Notes: generated from the letters alone by a model not told the origin. DNA of 64,000 nt from Photobacterium sp. GJ3 (GCF_018199995.1 NZ_CP073578.1:434001-498000); one strand, 5' to 3'; shown: positions 46,846-56,439, numbered from the stretch's first letter. Numbers and translations: made by a program.

Positions 46846-47062
46846 GCAGAGATCAGGCCAATCATAGGATGGAAGCGCAAAACTCTGAAGAGTCAGTCAT
46901 TGTTTGTGAAACGCTCTGAATGGGATGAAATGATGCGTTTACAAGCAGGATATTTCACTTTTTATTCACAAATCTAAAATAACTGCTTGTTTTTGGGTAA
47001 TTCTCAGGCAAGAATATGCTTCACGTCACACCATTCTATCTTATAACCAGGAGGAACTAACA

Positions 47063-47140
47063 ATGAGCACATTCAATTCCAAATGTCTGCGTCCTGCTGG
47101 TGATAAGGATCAATCTTCCTGTCATCACAAAGTGCTGTGA
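47063..47140 (+). CDS. Possible 25-residue leader or small protein
   Basis: ATG at 47063 behind a near-perfect AGGAGGAAC ribosome binding site; 25 codons (MSTFNSKCLRP...HHKVL) then TGA. It has two Cys and a His-His pair. A CCGCG/CGCGG hairpin (47195-47215) follows, then the DUF1127 gene. It could be a small protein or a leader peptide for the downstream gene. Confidence 0.45.
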   Translation: MSTFNSKCLRPAGDKDQSSCHHKVL

Positions 47141-47284
47141 CCTCAAGTCACTGAACTTTGACATAACTCTACAGTAATTCACTGTGTAAATGGGCCGCGG
47201 ATACGTCTGTCGCGGTTAGTATGTTGTCAGCCTGAAAACGGTCGTATTTGCGTCCCTCCAATATCATATATGGAGCGTACACTC

Positions 47285-47530
47285 ATGCGTCAATCAGTCT
47301 ATTTACGTTTTGCTGTTTTATTGATTCGTCTGGATCTTCATCGTGAAGAAGAAGCATGGCGTCGTGAACATCGACGGATGCAAGTTCATTTACCACAACT
47401 GTCGACACACATTCTGCAAGACATGGGTATCGATAAAGACATGCGTTTAGATCAATCGCTGGTCAGCACACGTGCTTTGCGTAAAACGCGTTTGCTCAGG
47501 CATGCAGTTCGATCGCGAAGTCTCACGTAA
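47285..47530 (+). CDS. DUF1127-like small basic protein
   Basis: 81-residue arginine-rich protein. The middle part PQLSTHILQDMGIDKDMRLD resembles the DUF1127 signature (a helix ending in a DMGI/DIGL turn). DUF1127 proteins in proteobacteria affect phosphate uptake, RNA turnover or stress responses. The ATG at 47285 follows GGAG; an ATG at 47270 is possible. A C-terminal basic stretch (RALRKTRLLRHAVRSRS) may bind RNA. Low-certainty family call. Confidence 0.6.
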   Translation: MRQSVYLRFAVLLIRLDLHREEEAWRREHRRMQVHLPQLSTHILQDMGIDKDMRLDQSLVSTRALRKTRLLRHAVRSRSLT

Positions 47531-47580
47531 TCGCAGGCCTTGCTTTTCGAAGGAAGGCCTGAACGACAATAAATTGAGTA

Positions 47581-47741
47581 ATACCAATCAAAGTAAGTTA
47601 ATGATCAGAAACAGCGCAGGAAAAATGTTTGAGAACAAGGCAGATTTTTTAGATCAGTAATGATTCTACAATCAAAAAATCTAACGCAGTGACGAACATT
47701 TGAACAAGCTAGGATGATCAGTGATTTACTGCGATTGGTAT
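47581..47741. repeat. MITE-like palindromic element
   Basis: About 161 bases with inverted ends: ATACCAATCAAAGTAAGTTAATGATCAG at the left (47581 on) and its imperfect reverse complement ending GATTGGTAT (47733-47741). Inner blocks also pair (AGATTTTTTAGAT near 47643 with ATCAAAAAATCT near 47677; AATGTTTG with CGAACATT), so the whole element can fold on itself. No coding capacity. The GATTGGTATAAGTCCC tip resembles repeats I associate with Vibrionaceae genomes. Confidence 0.65.
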
Positions 47742-47751
47742 AAGTCCCAAG

Positions 47752-47778
47752 CGCCCTCGCTGACAACGAGGGCGTTTG
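47752..47778. terminator. Hairpin between MITE and tas
   Basis: CGCCCTCG (47752-47759) / CGAGGGCG (47767-47774), only a short T stretch on the plus strand. Likely terminator for the converging genes. Confidence 0.5.
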
Positions 47779-47801
47779 CATTGGGTCAATGGCAGTCATG
47801 T

Positions 47802-48836
47802 TTACGGGCAGGGATTCGAATAGGTGATCCCGACCTGTGCCAGATCGGTCATGACTTCATCATTTAAATCCACGGACAGGCTGTTGATATTGGCTTCCAG
47901 CTGAGTCAGATTGGTTGCCCCAATCAGGGTCGAAGCATTGAACGGTTGCTGATTCACAAATGCCAGAGCCATCTGCGCCGGATCCAGCCCGTGCTTTTTC
48001 GCCACGTTCACATAAGCTTCCGTGGCAGCAATGCCTTGCGGTGTGAAGTAACGCACGAAGCGATCGAATAACGTACAGCGCGCCCCCTCAGGTTTTTGTC
48101 CGTTGAGATACTTACCGCTTAAGATCCCAAACGCCATGGGTGAGTAAGCCAGTAATTTCACGCCTTCATAGTGGCTGATTTCAGACAGACCCACTTCAAA
48201 GCTGCGGTTGAGTAAGTTGTAAGGGTTTTGAATGGTGACCACACGGGGCAGGTCATGTTTTTCCGCCAGACGCAGAAACGACATCACGCCCCATGGGGTT
48301 TCATTCGATAGACCGATATAACGAATTTTACCGGCCCGAACCAGCTCAGCCAGTGCTTCCAGAGAATCGGTTAAGGTCACGCCGGTGTTTTGATCCGGGT
48401 AAGGGTAATTGAGTTTACCAAAGCAGTTGGTTTCCCGCTGCGGCCAGTGTAACTGATATAAATCGATATAATCGGTTTGCAGCCGTTCCAGACTCTTTTC
48501 AACGGCTTCATGGATATTGCGCCAGTCCAGTGCCATGTTGCTCCGGATATGCGGGACATTGCGCGGGCCTGCGACTTTGGTGGCCAGAATGACCTGATCG
48601 CGTTTGCCTGATTTTTTCAGCCAGCTGCCGATGTAAGATTCGGTCAGTCCCTGAGTTTCCGCCTTGGGCGGAACTGGATACATTTCGGCGGTATCGATCA
48701 GGTTAATGCCGCGCTCCAGTGCGAAGTCGAGCTGGCTGTGTGCTTCGGCTTCGGTATTCTGCTCGCCAAAGGTCATGGTGCCCAGGCCAATCTGACTGAC
48801 TTCAAGTGAAGAGTGGGGGATCTTATGGTATTTCAT
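47802..48836 (-). CDS. tas: Aldo/keto reductase Tas
   Basis: 344-residue NADP(H)-dependent aldo-keto reductase, close to E. coli Tas. Starts MKYHKIPHSSLEVSQIGLGTMTFGEQN; has INLIDTAEMYPVPP near residues 40-55 (catalytic Asp, Tyr), ATKVAGP with the catalytic Lys near 83, DLYQLHWPQR with His near 130, and LLAYSPMAFGILSGKY near 225. The ATG at 48836 follows AGGAGGG; the upstream open frame is not family sequence. Neighbour of mutH as in enterobacteria. Substrate unknown. Confidence 0.93.
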   Translation of the reverse strand: MKYHKIPHSSLEVSQIGLGTMTFGEQNTEAEAHSQLDFALERGINLIDTAEMYPVPPKAETQGLTESYIGSWLKKSGKRDQVILATKVAGPRNVPHIRSNMALDWRNIHEAVEKSLERLQTDYIDLYQLHWPQRETNCFGKLNYPYPDQNTGVTLTDSLEALAELVRAGKIRYIGLSNETPWGVMSFLRLAEKHDLPRVVTIQNPYNLLNRSFEVGLSEISHYEGVKLLAYSPMAFGILSGKYLNGQKPEGARCTLFDRFVRYFTPQGIAATEAYVNVAKKHGLDPAQMALAFVNQQPFNASTLIGATNLTQLEANINSLSVDLNDEVMTDLAQVGITYSNPCP

Positions 48837-49077
48837 TTGCCCTCCTTGGACCGCAAGTTCTCTTTGACTATAACTCAGGACATTCAGTCTGAAAAGCGAC
48901 TGATAAATCAATAATTTCCATTCGATTCTGTGTTTTTTTTGCAGGAAGAGCCGATTTGATTCCGGAATCAACAGGATGGCTCACGAATGTTTCGTCTCAC
49001 AGAGTGGATTCCCTGAGCTTGCTGAACAGAAAATGTTCGCACATAGTTAATGCAACTCCCCCTGAAAAGGATCGGCG

Positions 49078-49380
49078 ATGAAGCTCTCTCAATTCAAACA
49101 TTGGGTGAAGTCACCTGGTGAAGCGATGCCAAAATGTGTGCTGACCAGCTATGCGGGTCGGGCTGACTATCTGATGGAAGTTGAATACAAGAATCATCTA
49201 GAACCCCTGAAAGATGAAGATGACAACATGCTGCATTTTCAGAATATGGAGCAGGTTCGGGAGTTTCTCCGGCCGCTGGGGGTGAAATCAATCACGCTGA
49301 GAACTATCGATCCTCACGATGAATTTTCAGCGGATGGAAAACCAATCTGCTGTCAGGACGATATGACTATTCCGCTCTGA
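49078..49380 (+). CDS. Hypothetical protein, possibly DUF6482-like
   Basis: 100-residue acidic soluble protein without signal peptide or membrane segment. Contains YLMEVEYKNHLEPLKDEDDN and a double Cys (PICCQDD) near the C terminus. The N-terminal pattern (MKLSQFKHW) recalls small marine gammaproteobacterial proteins of the DUF6482 type, a tentative match. Ribosome binding site AAAAGGA upstream. Function unknown. Confidence 0.6.
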   Translation: MKLSQFKHWVKSPGEAMPKCVLTSYAGRADYLMEVEYKNHLEPLKDEDDNMLHFQNMEQVREFLRPLGVKSITLRTIDPHDEFSADGKPICCQDDMTIPL

Positions 49381-49402
49381 TAGGGCCGGAGCGGGTCGGG
49401 CC

Positions 49403-50083
49403 TCAGAGCATGAAATGCCGGGCCAGAATCTCGGCTGTGAATTGAGTTTTCAGATAAAAACCGCGCGGTAGCGTTTTGATCGGCTGCCCGTCTGCGCCGT
49501 AAGCTTCGGTCAGTACTTTGCTATTTGCTGCTTTTGGGCGAAGTTGAAGTACTTCACCGTGTCGCGCGGTGATCTGTTCAACCCGGCCCAGAACGATGAA
49601 ATCCATCAGTTCCTCCCAATCACGTTTCAGGCGGGCTTCTTCCTCCACAGAAGGACTCCAGAGCAGTGGCGAGCCGACATGGCGTTCCGCCAGAGGGATT
49701 TCCCGCTCGCCTTCAACAGGGATCCACAACACCCTGGCCAGTTTATGGCGAATATGGCTGGTTTCCCACCGAATGCCTTGCAGGCCAATGAGCGGCGCGA
49801 CGCAGACAAATGTGGTTTCCAGAGGTTTACCCTGATGGCTGATGGGGATGGTTTTCAGTTCAATGCCTAAATCGGCAAAATCCGGGACGGGCTGACTGCC
49901 GGCAGTGGCACCCAGATGCCATTCGAGAAGTTGACCAACCCAGCCTTTATCCCGGCGTAAGTCTGGCGGCGGGGTTTGCCCGGCCAGTTCTGCCAGTTCA
50001 CCTAAGGTATAGCCGGCCAGTGCCTGAGCTCTGTTGATGAGTTCAGATTCAGATGTGGGCGGAGATTGCTGAATGATTGTCAT
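49403..50083 (-). CDS. mutH: DNA mismatch repair endonuclease MutH
   Basis: 226-residue endonuclease that nicks the unmethylated strand at hemimethylated GATC after MutS/MutL recruitment. Catalytic D-E-K is visible as [12 protein letters not shown] near residues 67-78, with [13 protein letters not shown] before it. The ATG at 50083 gives the family N terminus ([15 protein letters not shown]). Its presence implies Dam-directed repair. Separated from rppH by a 619-base gap rich in DnaA boxes and GATC sites. Confidence 0.96.
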   Translation of the reverse strand: MTIIQQSPPTSESELINRAQALAGYTLGELAELAGQTPPPDLRRDKGWVGQLLEWHLGATAGSQPVPDFADLGIELKTIPISHQGKPLETTFVCVAPLIGLQGIRWETSHIRHKLARVLWIPVEGEREIPLAERHVGSPLLWSPSVEEEARLKRDWEELMDFIVLGRVEQITARHGEVLQLRPKAANSKVLTEAYGADGQPIKTLPRGFYLKTQFTAEILARHFML

Positions 50084-50182
50084 CTGGCTATCCGGTTGGT
50101 GGTGAGCGTCTCGAAACAATTCATATTAACACATTCAGTATCTCGGTTGATCAACCCATCAAAGCAGGATCCTGTGCCAAAG

Positions 50183-50591
50183 ATATCCACAGGTAAAAAA
50201 TTGAACAAAGTGCGCATTGTCTGAACTGGACGGATTTACAGGGGAATGTTCAGACTTTAGTCATTGTGTTGTGTGTTTTTTCATCGATCCATCCCTGTGG
50301 ATGTGGATAACAGCAGATTTGGTTGATCTTTAACCAGGCGATTGGATCCGATTGAAATGAGGGTTGAATCAAGCCATTTCAACTCGGGTGTAACGTTTTA
50401 ATATGTTGATTGATAATAACTTTTCTGTGTGGTTGATACTGTGGTGAATCAGGATGGATCCCCTTGGGTTGTTGATTAATTCGGCAAGAACAGAGCTTCT
50501 ACACAAAAATATCCACAGAAAGCGTGAATAAATGTGGGAGAAGTCTCATTTCTTTGTTCATAACCTCGGGTTCTTGGTGGAGTTATCCATA
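50183..50591. promoter_or_regulatory. DnaA-box-rich gap between mutH and rppH, candidate DARS2 counterpart
   Basis: The gap 50084-50702 has no gene. It contains a perfect DnaA box TGTGGATAA (50302-50310), a degenerate one overlapping it (50296-50304), and three boxes with one mismatch: ATATCCACA (50183-50191), ATATCCACA (50510-50518), TTATCCATA (50583-50591). About six GATC sites lie in the same gap. An IHF-like AATCAAGCCATTT (50367-50379) sits inside an inverted repeat TTGAAATG (50352-50359) / CATTTCAA (50375-50382). E. coli DARS2, which regenerates ATP-DnaA, is, to my knowledge, in the same mutH-rppH gap. Confidence 0.55.
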
Positions 50592-50702
50592 AAGTGAGTG
50601 CTAGGTAGGAAAAAACAGTGATTGATGACAATGAATGTTTACCCTGAGGCGCATTCTGTGAAAAAATCACTGTTAATTGATATTTTTACTTGAGGTCGTC
50701 CA

Positions 50703-51224
50703 GTGATTGATGGCGATGGATACCGCCCTAATGTGGGGATAGTTATCTGTAACAGCCATGGCCAGGTATTTTGGGCTCGACGATATGGACAACACTCTTG
50801 GCAGTTTCCGCAAGGTGGTATAGATGAGGGGGAAACTCCCGAGCAGGCTATGTACCGTGAACTGTATGAGGAAGTGGGTCTGACCAAAAAAGACGTCAGG
50901 ATTCTGGCCTCCAGCCGACACTGGTTGCGCTATAAATTACCTAAACGTCTGGTTCGGTGGGATTCTAAACCAGTTTGTATCGGGCAGAAGCAAAAGTGGT
51001 TTTTGCTGAGTCTGGAATGCGATGAGTCCAAGGTGAATATGCAACGTGGCACGACACCGGAATTTGATGGTTGGCGATGGGTCAGCTATTGGTATCCGGT
51101 TCGTCAGGTTGTGTCCTTTAAACGGGATGTTTATCGCCGGGCGCTGAAAGAATTTGCAGCGATGGCGATGCCGTTTAAAGAGCGTAAGGATCGTAAATCT
51201 AAACGAAAACACAGGCGGGGTTAA
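50703..51224 (+). CDS. rppH: RNA pyrophosphohydrolase
   Basis: 173-residue Nudix hydrolase that removes pyrophosphate from mRNA 5' ends to trigger RNase E decay. Nudix box [22 protein letters not shown] near residues 38-59; [23 protein letters not shown] and the [15 protein letters not shown]-terminal stretch are as in E. coli RppH. GTG start with GAGG upstream, a start codon shared with E. coli. Followed after 6 bases by ptsP. Basic C-terminal tail. Confidence 0.97.
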   Translation: MIDGDGYRPNVGIVICNSHGQVFWARRYGQHSWQFPQGGIDEGETPEQAMYRELYEEVGLTKKDVRILASSRHWLRYKLPKRLVRWDSKPVCIGQKQKWFLLSLECDESKVNMQRGTTPEFDGWRWVSYWYPVRQVVSFKRDVYRRALKEFAAMAMPFKERKDRKSKRKHRRG

Positions 51225-51230
51225 CCCTAC

Positions 51231-53489
51231 ATGCTGACCCAATTGAGAGAAATCGTAGAGAAAGTAGCCAGCGCGCCGACCTTACTCGAAGCGTTAGATC
51301 TCCTTGTGGTCAGCATTTGTGATGCGATGAAGACGGAGTGCTGCTCTGTCTATATTGTAGATGAGCAGCGCCAGCAGTATATGCTGATGGCAACCAAAGG
51401 CTTAACCAAGCCATCCTATCAGGTCGGGCTGGGGTTTGGCGAAGGTCTGGTCGGACTGGTGGGGCGCCAGGCTGAACCTGTGAATGTAGCTGATGCCAGT
51501 CAGCACCCGAATTTCAAGCATATTCCCGGCACCAACGAAGAATATTTCCGTTCCTTTTTTGGCACCCCCATTATTCATCAGCGAAAAGTGCTGGGCGTGC
51601 TGGTCATTCAGCAACGGGAAAAGCGTGAATTCACCGAAAGCGAAGAATCTTTCATGGTCACTCTTGCAGCGCAGCTTGCGGTGATTCTGGCACACGCAAA
51701 AGCACAGGGTATGTGGCCGGATCAACGGGATGGTTTGCATTTAACCGGGTCCGCAGCATCAACCGGTGTTGCGGTTGCAAAAGCCTGGTGGGACGACAAT
51801 CAACCCCGGTTGGAAGCAGTCTGTCCGGCATCTTGCCTGGATCGTGAAGCGGAGCAGGAGCGGCTCAGTATTGCCATTGAGATGGCCAGCAATGAATTCC
51901 GGCGGTTGCGAAAACGCTTCGACAGTGAACTTCATAAAGAAACGCTGGCCATTTTCGATTTATTCAGTCACTTGCTCAATGATCCGATGCTGCGCAAGGA
52001 TCTCTTCACCAAAGTTTCCGGCGGCGATCAGGCGGAATGGGCGGTTCGTCAGACCGTCGAAGCGTATTCCGGCCGGTTTGCCAATATGAAAGACGATTAC
52101 CTCCGGGAACGGGCTCACGATATTCGTGAGTTAGGGCAGCGTCTTTTATTTTTCCTGCATAACGAGGAAGGTACCGAGCATCAGTGGGAAGCGCCCATTG
52201 TACTGCTGACCCGAGAGCTGACAGCCGCCATGCTGGCGAGTATTCCCAGAGATAAACTCGCTGCCGTGGTGGCTCAGGAAGGGGCGGCAAACTCACATGC
52301 GGCTATTTTATCCCGCGCACTGGGGATCCCCGCTATCATGGGCGTTGATTTTGTGCCGGAGAAAGTGCATAACGCACTGGTGGTCGTGGATGGCTACCGC
52401 GGTGATTTGCTGATCGAACCCAACCGGCAGATTCTGGCTGAGTACAAACGGCTGTTGCGTGAAGAAAATGAACTGACAGCGCTTGTTGAACAGGATCTGG
52501 ATAAATCCGCCGAAACGGCAGATCAGGAAAGAATTTACCTGTTTCTGAATGCCGGCCTGAGTGCGGACACCAATATCGCGGTGAACAAAGGCGTTGATGG
52601 TGTCGGTTTATATCGCACTGAAGTCCCGTTTCTGCTCCAGCGCAGTTTCCCGTCGGAAGAAGAACAGGCGACGCAATATCGTTCGATCCTGCAGTCTTAT
52701 CCCAACAAGCCTGTGGTGATGCGAACCTTGGATATTGGCGGTGATAAACCCCTGCCGTATCTGACTATCGAAGAAGATAATCCGTTTCTGGGCTGGCGGG
52801 GAATTCGCTTTACGTTAGATCATCCTGAAATCTTTTTGATCCAGGTCCGCGCGATGCTAAAAGCCAGTATCGGGCTTGATAACATGGAAATCTTGCTGCC
52901 AATGATTTCAGGGATCTCGGAGCTGGATGAGTCGAAAGCCCTGATTGACCGAGCCTTCGAGGAAGTGTCTGTGTATGCTGCGGGGAAAGGGCAGACTTTA
53001 CACCGTCCCAGACTGGGCATCATGGTTGAAGTTCCGTCCATTTTATATCAGCTACCCGTCCTGAAAGGGCGGATTGATTTTATATCGGTTGGCAGCAACG
53101 ACTTAACACAGTATTTATTGGCGGTAGACCGGAACAATTCCCGGGTTGCCAATGTCTATGATACGTTCCATCCGGCGGTGATGCAGGCGCTGAAACACAT
53201 TCAGGATGTCAGCGAATCCAATGCGATTCCGGTCAGTGTGTGTGGTGAACTGGCTGGTGATCCGCTGGGGGCGCTGCTGCTGGTTGGCATGGGCTACCGC
53301 TCTTTGAGTATGAATACACGGAATGTGGCCAAAATTAAATATGTCCTGCGTCATACTGTCCTGACGGATATGGAACAACTGGCAGCCAGCGCGCTGTCAG
53401 CAACTTTTGGTCATGAAGTCCGCCAGATGGCGACAGAATTTGTTGAACAGCGAGGCATGGGTGGCTTGATCCGTGCAGGGAAAAAGTAG
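51231..53489 (+). CDS. ptsP: Phosphoenolpyruvate-protein phosphotransferase PtsP (EI-Ntr)
   Basis: 752-residue first enzyme of the nitrogen PTS. N-terminal GAF domain (about 15-160: LEALDLLVVSICDAMKTECCSVYIVD), then enzyme I: linker, phospho-His domain with GAANSHAAILSRALGIPAIMG (active His near residue 356), and the PEP-binding barrel (VGLYRTEVPFLL, LDIGGDKPLPY, SVGSNDLTQYLLAVDR, VCGELAGD). It phosphorylates NPr and senses glutamine through GAF in enterobacteria. Between rppH and the TSUP permease gene, the latter 3 bases later. Confidence 0.96.
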   Translation: MLTQLREIVEKVASAPTLLEALDLLVVSICDAMKTECCSVYIVDEQRQQYMLMATKGLTKPSYQVGLGFGEGLVGLVGRQAEPVNVADASQHPNFKHIPGTNEEYFRSFFGTPIIHQRKVLGVLVIQQREKREFTESEESFMVTLAAQLAVILAHAKAQGMWPDQRDGLHLTGSAASTGVAVAKAWWDDNQPRLEAVCPASCLDREAEQERLSIAIEMASNEFRRLRKRFDSELHKETLAIFDLFSHLLNDPMLRKDLFTKVSGGDQAEWAVRQTVEAYSGRFANMKDDYLRERAHDIRELGQRLLFFLHNEEGTEHQWEAPIVLLTRELTAAMLASIPRDKLAAVVAQEGAANSHAAILSRALGIPAIMGVDFVPEKVHNALVVVDGYRGDLLIEPNRQILAEYKRLLREENELTALVEQDLDKSAETADQERIYLFLNAGLSADTNIAVNKGVDGVGLYRTEVPFLLQRSFPSEEEQATQYRSILQSYPNKPVVMRTLDIGGDKPLPYLTIEEDNPFLGWRGIRFTLDHPEIFLIQVRAMLKASIGLDNMEILLPMISGISELDESKALIDRAFEEVSVYAAGKGQTLHRPRLGIMVEVPSILYQLPVLKGRIDFISVGSNDLTQYLLAVDRNNSRVANVYDTFHPAVMQALKHIQDVSESNAIPVSVCGELAGDPLGALLLVGMGYRSLSMNTRNVAKIKYVLRHTVLTDMEQLAASALSATFGHEVRQMATEFVEQRGMGGLIRAGKK

Positions 53490-53492
53490 GCG

Positions 53493-54289
53493 ATGCCGGA
53501 AATGTTGTGGTTGCTCCTGATGTGTTTGGGGCTGGGCGCTGTGGTTGGTTTGCTGGCCGGGCTGTTGGGAATTGGTGGAGGACTGCTGATCGTCCCGGCG
53601 CTGGTCTGGTTGCTCCCCAGAACGGGGATTGCTCCTGAACTGGTGATGCATATTGCCCTGGCAACGTCGCTGGCTTGTATTGTTCTGACTTCAGGATCGT
53701 CTGCCCGCAGCCATCTTCGGTTAGGCAATGTGGATATAGCACAGGTTAAGCTGCTTGCGCCGGGGATGATCTTGGGCGGGTTCGCTGGGAGCGCTGTCGC
53801 GGAATGGGTTCCTGCTGAGTGGCTCCCCCGGATCTTTGCTGCTATTGTGCTGCTGCTGGCGCTGCAAATGCTGTTATCACTGAAAGTTTCAGGACGACAT
53901 CCGTTACCTGGGTCAGTTTCCGTCGCAGGCAGCGGTAGTGTGATTGGTCTGATTGCCAGCCTTGCGGGCATCGGTGGTGGCTCTCTGACGGTTCCATATC
54001 TGAGCTGGTATGGTGTTGAAATGCGCCGGGCAATTGGCACTGCGGCATTTTGTGGTTCCATTATTGCTGTTGCTGGCATGATCGGATTCATTATTGCGGG
54101 GAGCGGTGATGAAGCCTTACCCCTTATAGCATTGGCTATGTTTATGTGCCTGCATTACTGGGGGTCGTCTGTACGTCCGTGATCACCACCCGGTATGGCG
54201 CCCGCTTAGTCAGCAATTTGCCGACACAGACCCTGAAGAAGATTTTTGCCATTTTTCTGTTATTTATCGGTGGCAGGATGTTGTTTTAA
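53493..54289 (+). pseudogene. TSUP family (TauE/SafE) permease, frameshifted
   Basis: Membrane protein with repeated hydrophobic segments and the family motif GLLAGLLGIGGGLLIVPALVW near residues 18-38, echoed by GLIASLAGIGGGSLTVPYLSW near 150. Frame one ends at 54182, but translation in the next frame continues as GYVYVPALLGVVCTSVITT...LLFIGGRMLF to the TAA at 54287. One more C in the CCCC run at 54120-54123 restores LPPYSIGYVYVPALLG, giving about 265 residues. Thus a single base looks missing. Members export or import sulfite, sulfonates or other anions. Located between ptsP and lgt, as in other Vibrionaceae. Confidence 0.85.
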
Positions 54290-54381
54290 CATCACTTTGC
54301 ATCCAGTCTGTGTCGAACATCTGTCATCGTGGAAAGAGAACACGGTGAGATATTTTTTGATTAATCATGAGTATGTGTTGA

Positions 54382-55188
54382 ATGAACCAAGGGTATCTGA
54401 CGTTTCCAAATTTTGACCCGGTCCTGTTTGAAATCGGGCCGCTGGCCATCCGCTGGTACGGCTTGATGTATCTGGTGGGGTTTATGTTTGCGCTCTGGTT
54501 AGCCAATCGTCGTGCAGACAAGCCTAACAGTGGCTGGACACGAGATCAGGTCAGCGACCTGTTATTTTTTGGCTTCCTGGGCGTTGTCGTCGGTGGCCGG
54601 GTTGGTTACGTGTTGTTTTATAACTTTGATGTTTTTCTGGCCGATCCGCTGTATCTCTTCAAAGTCTGGACCGGCGGGATGTCCTTCCACGGCGGTCTGC
54701 TCGGTGTGATGACGGCGATGCTGTGGTATGCCCGCAAACAGGGGCGCCGTTTCTTTGATGTTGCCGACTTTGTTGCACCGCTGGTGCCTTTTGGTCTGGG
54801 GGCTGGCAGGTTGGGAAATTTCATCAACGGTGAACTTTGGGGGCGGGTGACCGAGGTGCCTTGGGCCATGGTGTTCCCGACAGGTGGGCCATTGCCGCGT
54901 CATCCGTCTCAGCTGTACGAATTCTTCCTGGAAGGCCTGGTGCTGCTGATCATCCTGAATGTGTTTATCCGCAAGCCGCGTCCGGCGGGTGCCGTTTCCG
55001 GATTGTTCCTGATTGGCTATGGCACGTTCCGCTTCCTGGTGGAGTATTGCCGCGAACCGGATGCGCAACTGGGGCTGTTTGGTGGCTGGATCAGCATGGG
55101 ACAGATTCTTTCCCTGCCCATGATTATCGGTGGGGCACTCCTGATGCTCTGGGCGTACAAGCGCTCTGATGCGCACCGCACCGCTTAA
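54382..55188 (+). CDS. lgt: Prolipoprotein diacylglyceryl transferase
   Basis: 268-residue inner-membrane enzyme that adds diacylglycerol to the lipobox Cys of prolipoproteins; normally essential. Seven hydrophobic segments; [12 protein letters not shown] near 22-33, [14 protein letters not shown] near 93-106 with the catalytic His, and signature [16 protein letters not shown] near 140-155. C-terminal [15 protein letters not shown] is typical. Upstream of thyA, as in E. coli. Confidence 0.97.
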   Translation: MNQGYLTFPNFDPVLFEIGPLAIRWYGLMYLVGFMFALWLANRRADKPNSGWTRDQVSDLLFFGFLGVVVGGRVGYVLFYNFDVFLADPLYLFKVWTGGMSFHGGLLGVMTAMLWYARKQGRRFFDVADFVAPLVPFGLGAGRLGNFINGELWGRVTEVPWAMVFPTGGPLPRHPSQLYEFFLEGLVLLIILNVFIRKPRPAGAVSGLFLIGYGTFRFLVEYCREPDAQLGLFGGWISMGQILSLPMIIGGALLMLWAYKRSDAHRTA

Positions 55189-55197
55189 GTGACATCC

Positions 55198-55224
55198 ACA
55201 GGCAGCCAAATGGCTGCCTGTTTT
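55198..55224 (+). terminator. Hairpin between lgt and thyA
   Basis: ACAGGCAGCC (55198-55207) / GGCTGCCTGT (55212-55221), AAAT loop, TTTT tail. Confidence 0.75.
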
Positions 55225-55276
55225 ATGTTATGCTTGCGGCCAGAATTTTTCTGCCACACTCCGGTCGAGAGAGACA

Positions 55277-56128
55277 ATGAAACAGTATTTAGATTTATGC
55301 CAGCGGATTATTGATGATGGTGAATGGGTTGAAAACGAACGCACTGGCAAACGTTGCCTGACACTGATCAATGCTGATCTGACCTATGATGTTGCGAATA
55401 ATCAGTTTCCGCTGATCACGACGCGTAAAAGTTACTGGAAAGCCGCTATTGCCGAGTTGCTGGGTTATCTGCGTGGCTATGATAATGCAGCCCAGTTTCG
55501 TGCGATCGGTTGTAACACCTGGAATGCGAACGCGAACGATAATCAGGCCTGGCTGAATAACCCACACCGCAAAGGCGAGGATGACATGGGCCGGGTGTAC
55601 GGTGTGCAGGGACGTCGCTGGCAAAAGCCCGATGGTACGCCTTTCGATCAACTCCGTAAGATTGTGGATAACCTGAGCCGCGGAATTGATGACCGGGGAG
55701 AAATTCTGACATTCTACAACCCAGGTGAGTTTGAGCTGGGCTGCCTGCGTCCCTGTATGCACACGCATACGTTTTCTTTGCTGGGTGATACACTCCACCT
55801 GACCAGTTATCAGCGTTCCTGTGATGTGCCGCTGGGGCTGAATTTTAATCAGATTCAGGTGTTTACTTTACTGGCACTGATTGCTCAGATCACAGGTCAC
55901 AAGGCGGGTAAGGCATATCATAAGATTGTGAATGCCCATATTTATGAAGATCAGCTGGCGCTGATGCAGGATGTGCAGCTGAAACGCGAGCCTTTCCCAT
56001 CCCCGCAATTAATCATTAATCCGGCGATTCAGTCGCTGGATGATCTGGAGACTTGGGTCGCACTGGAAGACTTTCAGGTGGAAGGCTATCAGCACCATGA
56101 AGCCATCCAGTATCCGTTTTCGGTATAA
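55277..56128 (+). CDS. thyA: Thymidylate synthase
   Basis: 283-residue enzyme methylating dUMP to dTMP with methylene-tetrahydrofolate. [17 protein letters not shown] start, RTGKRC near residue 22, catalytic Cys in a [15 protein letters not shown] context near 175-189, [10 protein letters not shown] and [14 protein letters not shown]. Slightly longer than E. coli ThyA (264), with an insertion around [16 protein letters not shown]. Own terminator downstream. Confidence 0.97.
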   Translation: MKQYLDLCQRIIDDGEWVENERTGKRCLTLINADLTYDVANNQFPLITTRKSYWKAAIAELLGYLRGYDNAAQFRAIGCNTWNANANDNQAWLNNPHRKGEDDMGRVYGVQGRRWQKPDGTPFDQLRKIVDNLSRGIDDRGEILTFYNPGEFELGCLRPCMHTHTFSLLGDTLHLTSYQRSCDVPLGLNFNQIQVFTLLALIAQITGHKAGKAYHKIVNAHIYEDQLALMQDVQLKREPFPSPQLIINPAIQSLDDLETWVALEDFQVEGYQHHEAIQYPFSV

Positions 56129-56148
56129 ACACGTTCCATAATGCGTAC

Positions 56149-56186
56149 AAAAGCCCTGCCACATGATGTGCGGCAGGGCTTTTTTG
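56149..56186 (+). terminator. thyA terminator
   Basis: AAGCCCTGCC (56151-56160) / GGCAGGGCTT (56172-56181) with an inner CACA/TGTG extension and TTTTTT. The 253 bases after it, up to the MCP gene, hold no gene that I can see. Confidence 0.9.
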
Positions 56187-56439
56187 TTTGCATGGGGGAT
56201 TTCAGAGAGATGGTTCACAATGGGTCGATTCTATCTCCTTTCATTTCTGTCAGACTTTAATATCTGGAGTAAAACCAGAGAACCCACAAAAGCCATTATT
56301 TTTATATGGCTATTAAACCATAATATTCGCGCGGTTATATCTCATGCTGACTTTGCCATGTGAAAGATATTTAATCTGAGTTTTCTGTTTCATATTAAAT
56401 AAAGTGCACTTCAGAGTCAGATAATATGATTAGATTGAA

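Noticed and set aside
47808..47822. GGATTCGAAT resembling a tRNA T-loop
   Set aside because: Lies inside the 3' end of tas and no cloverleaf can be built around it.
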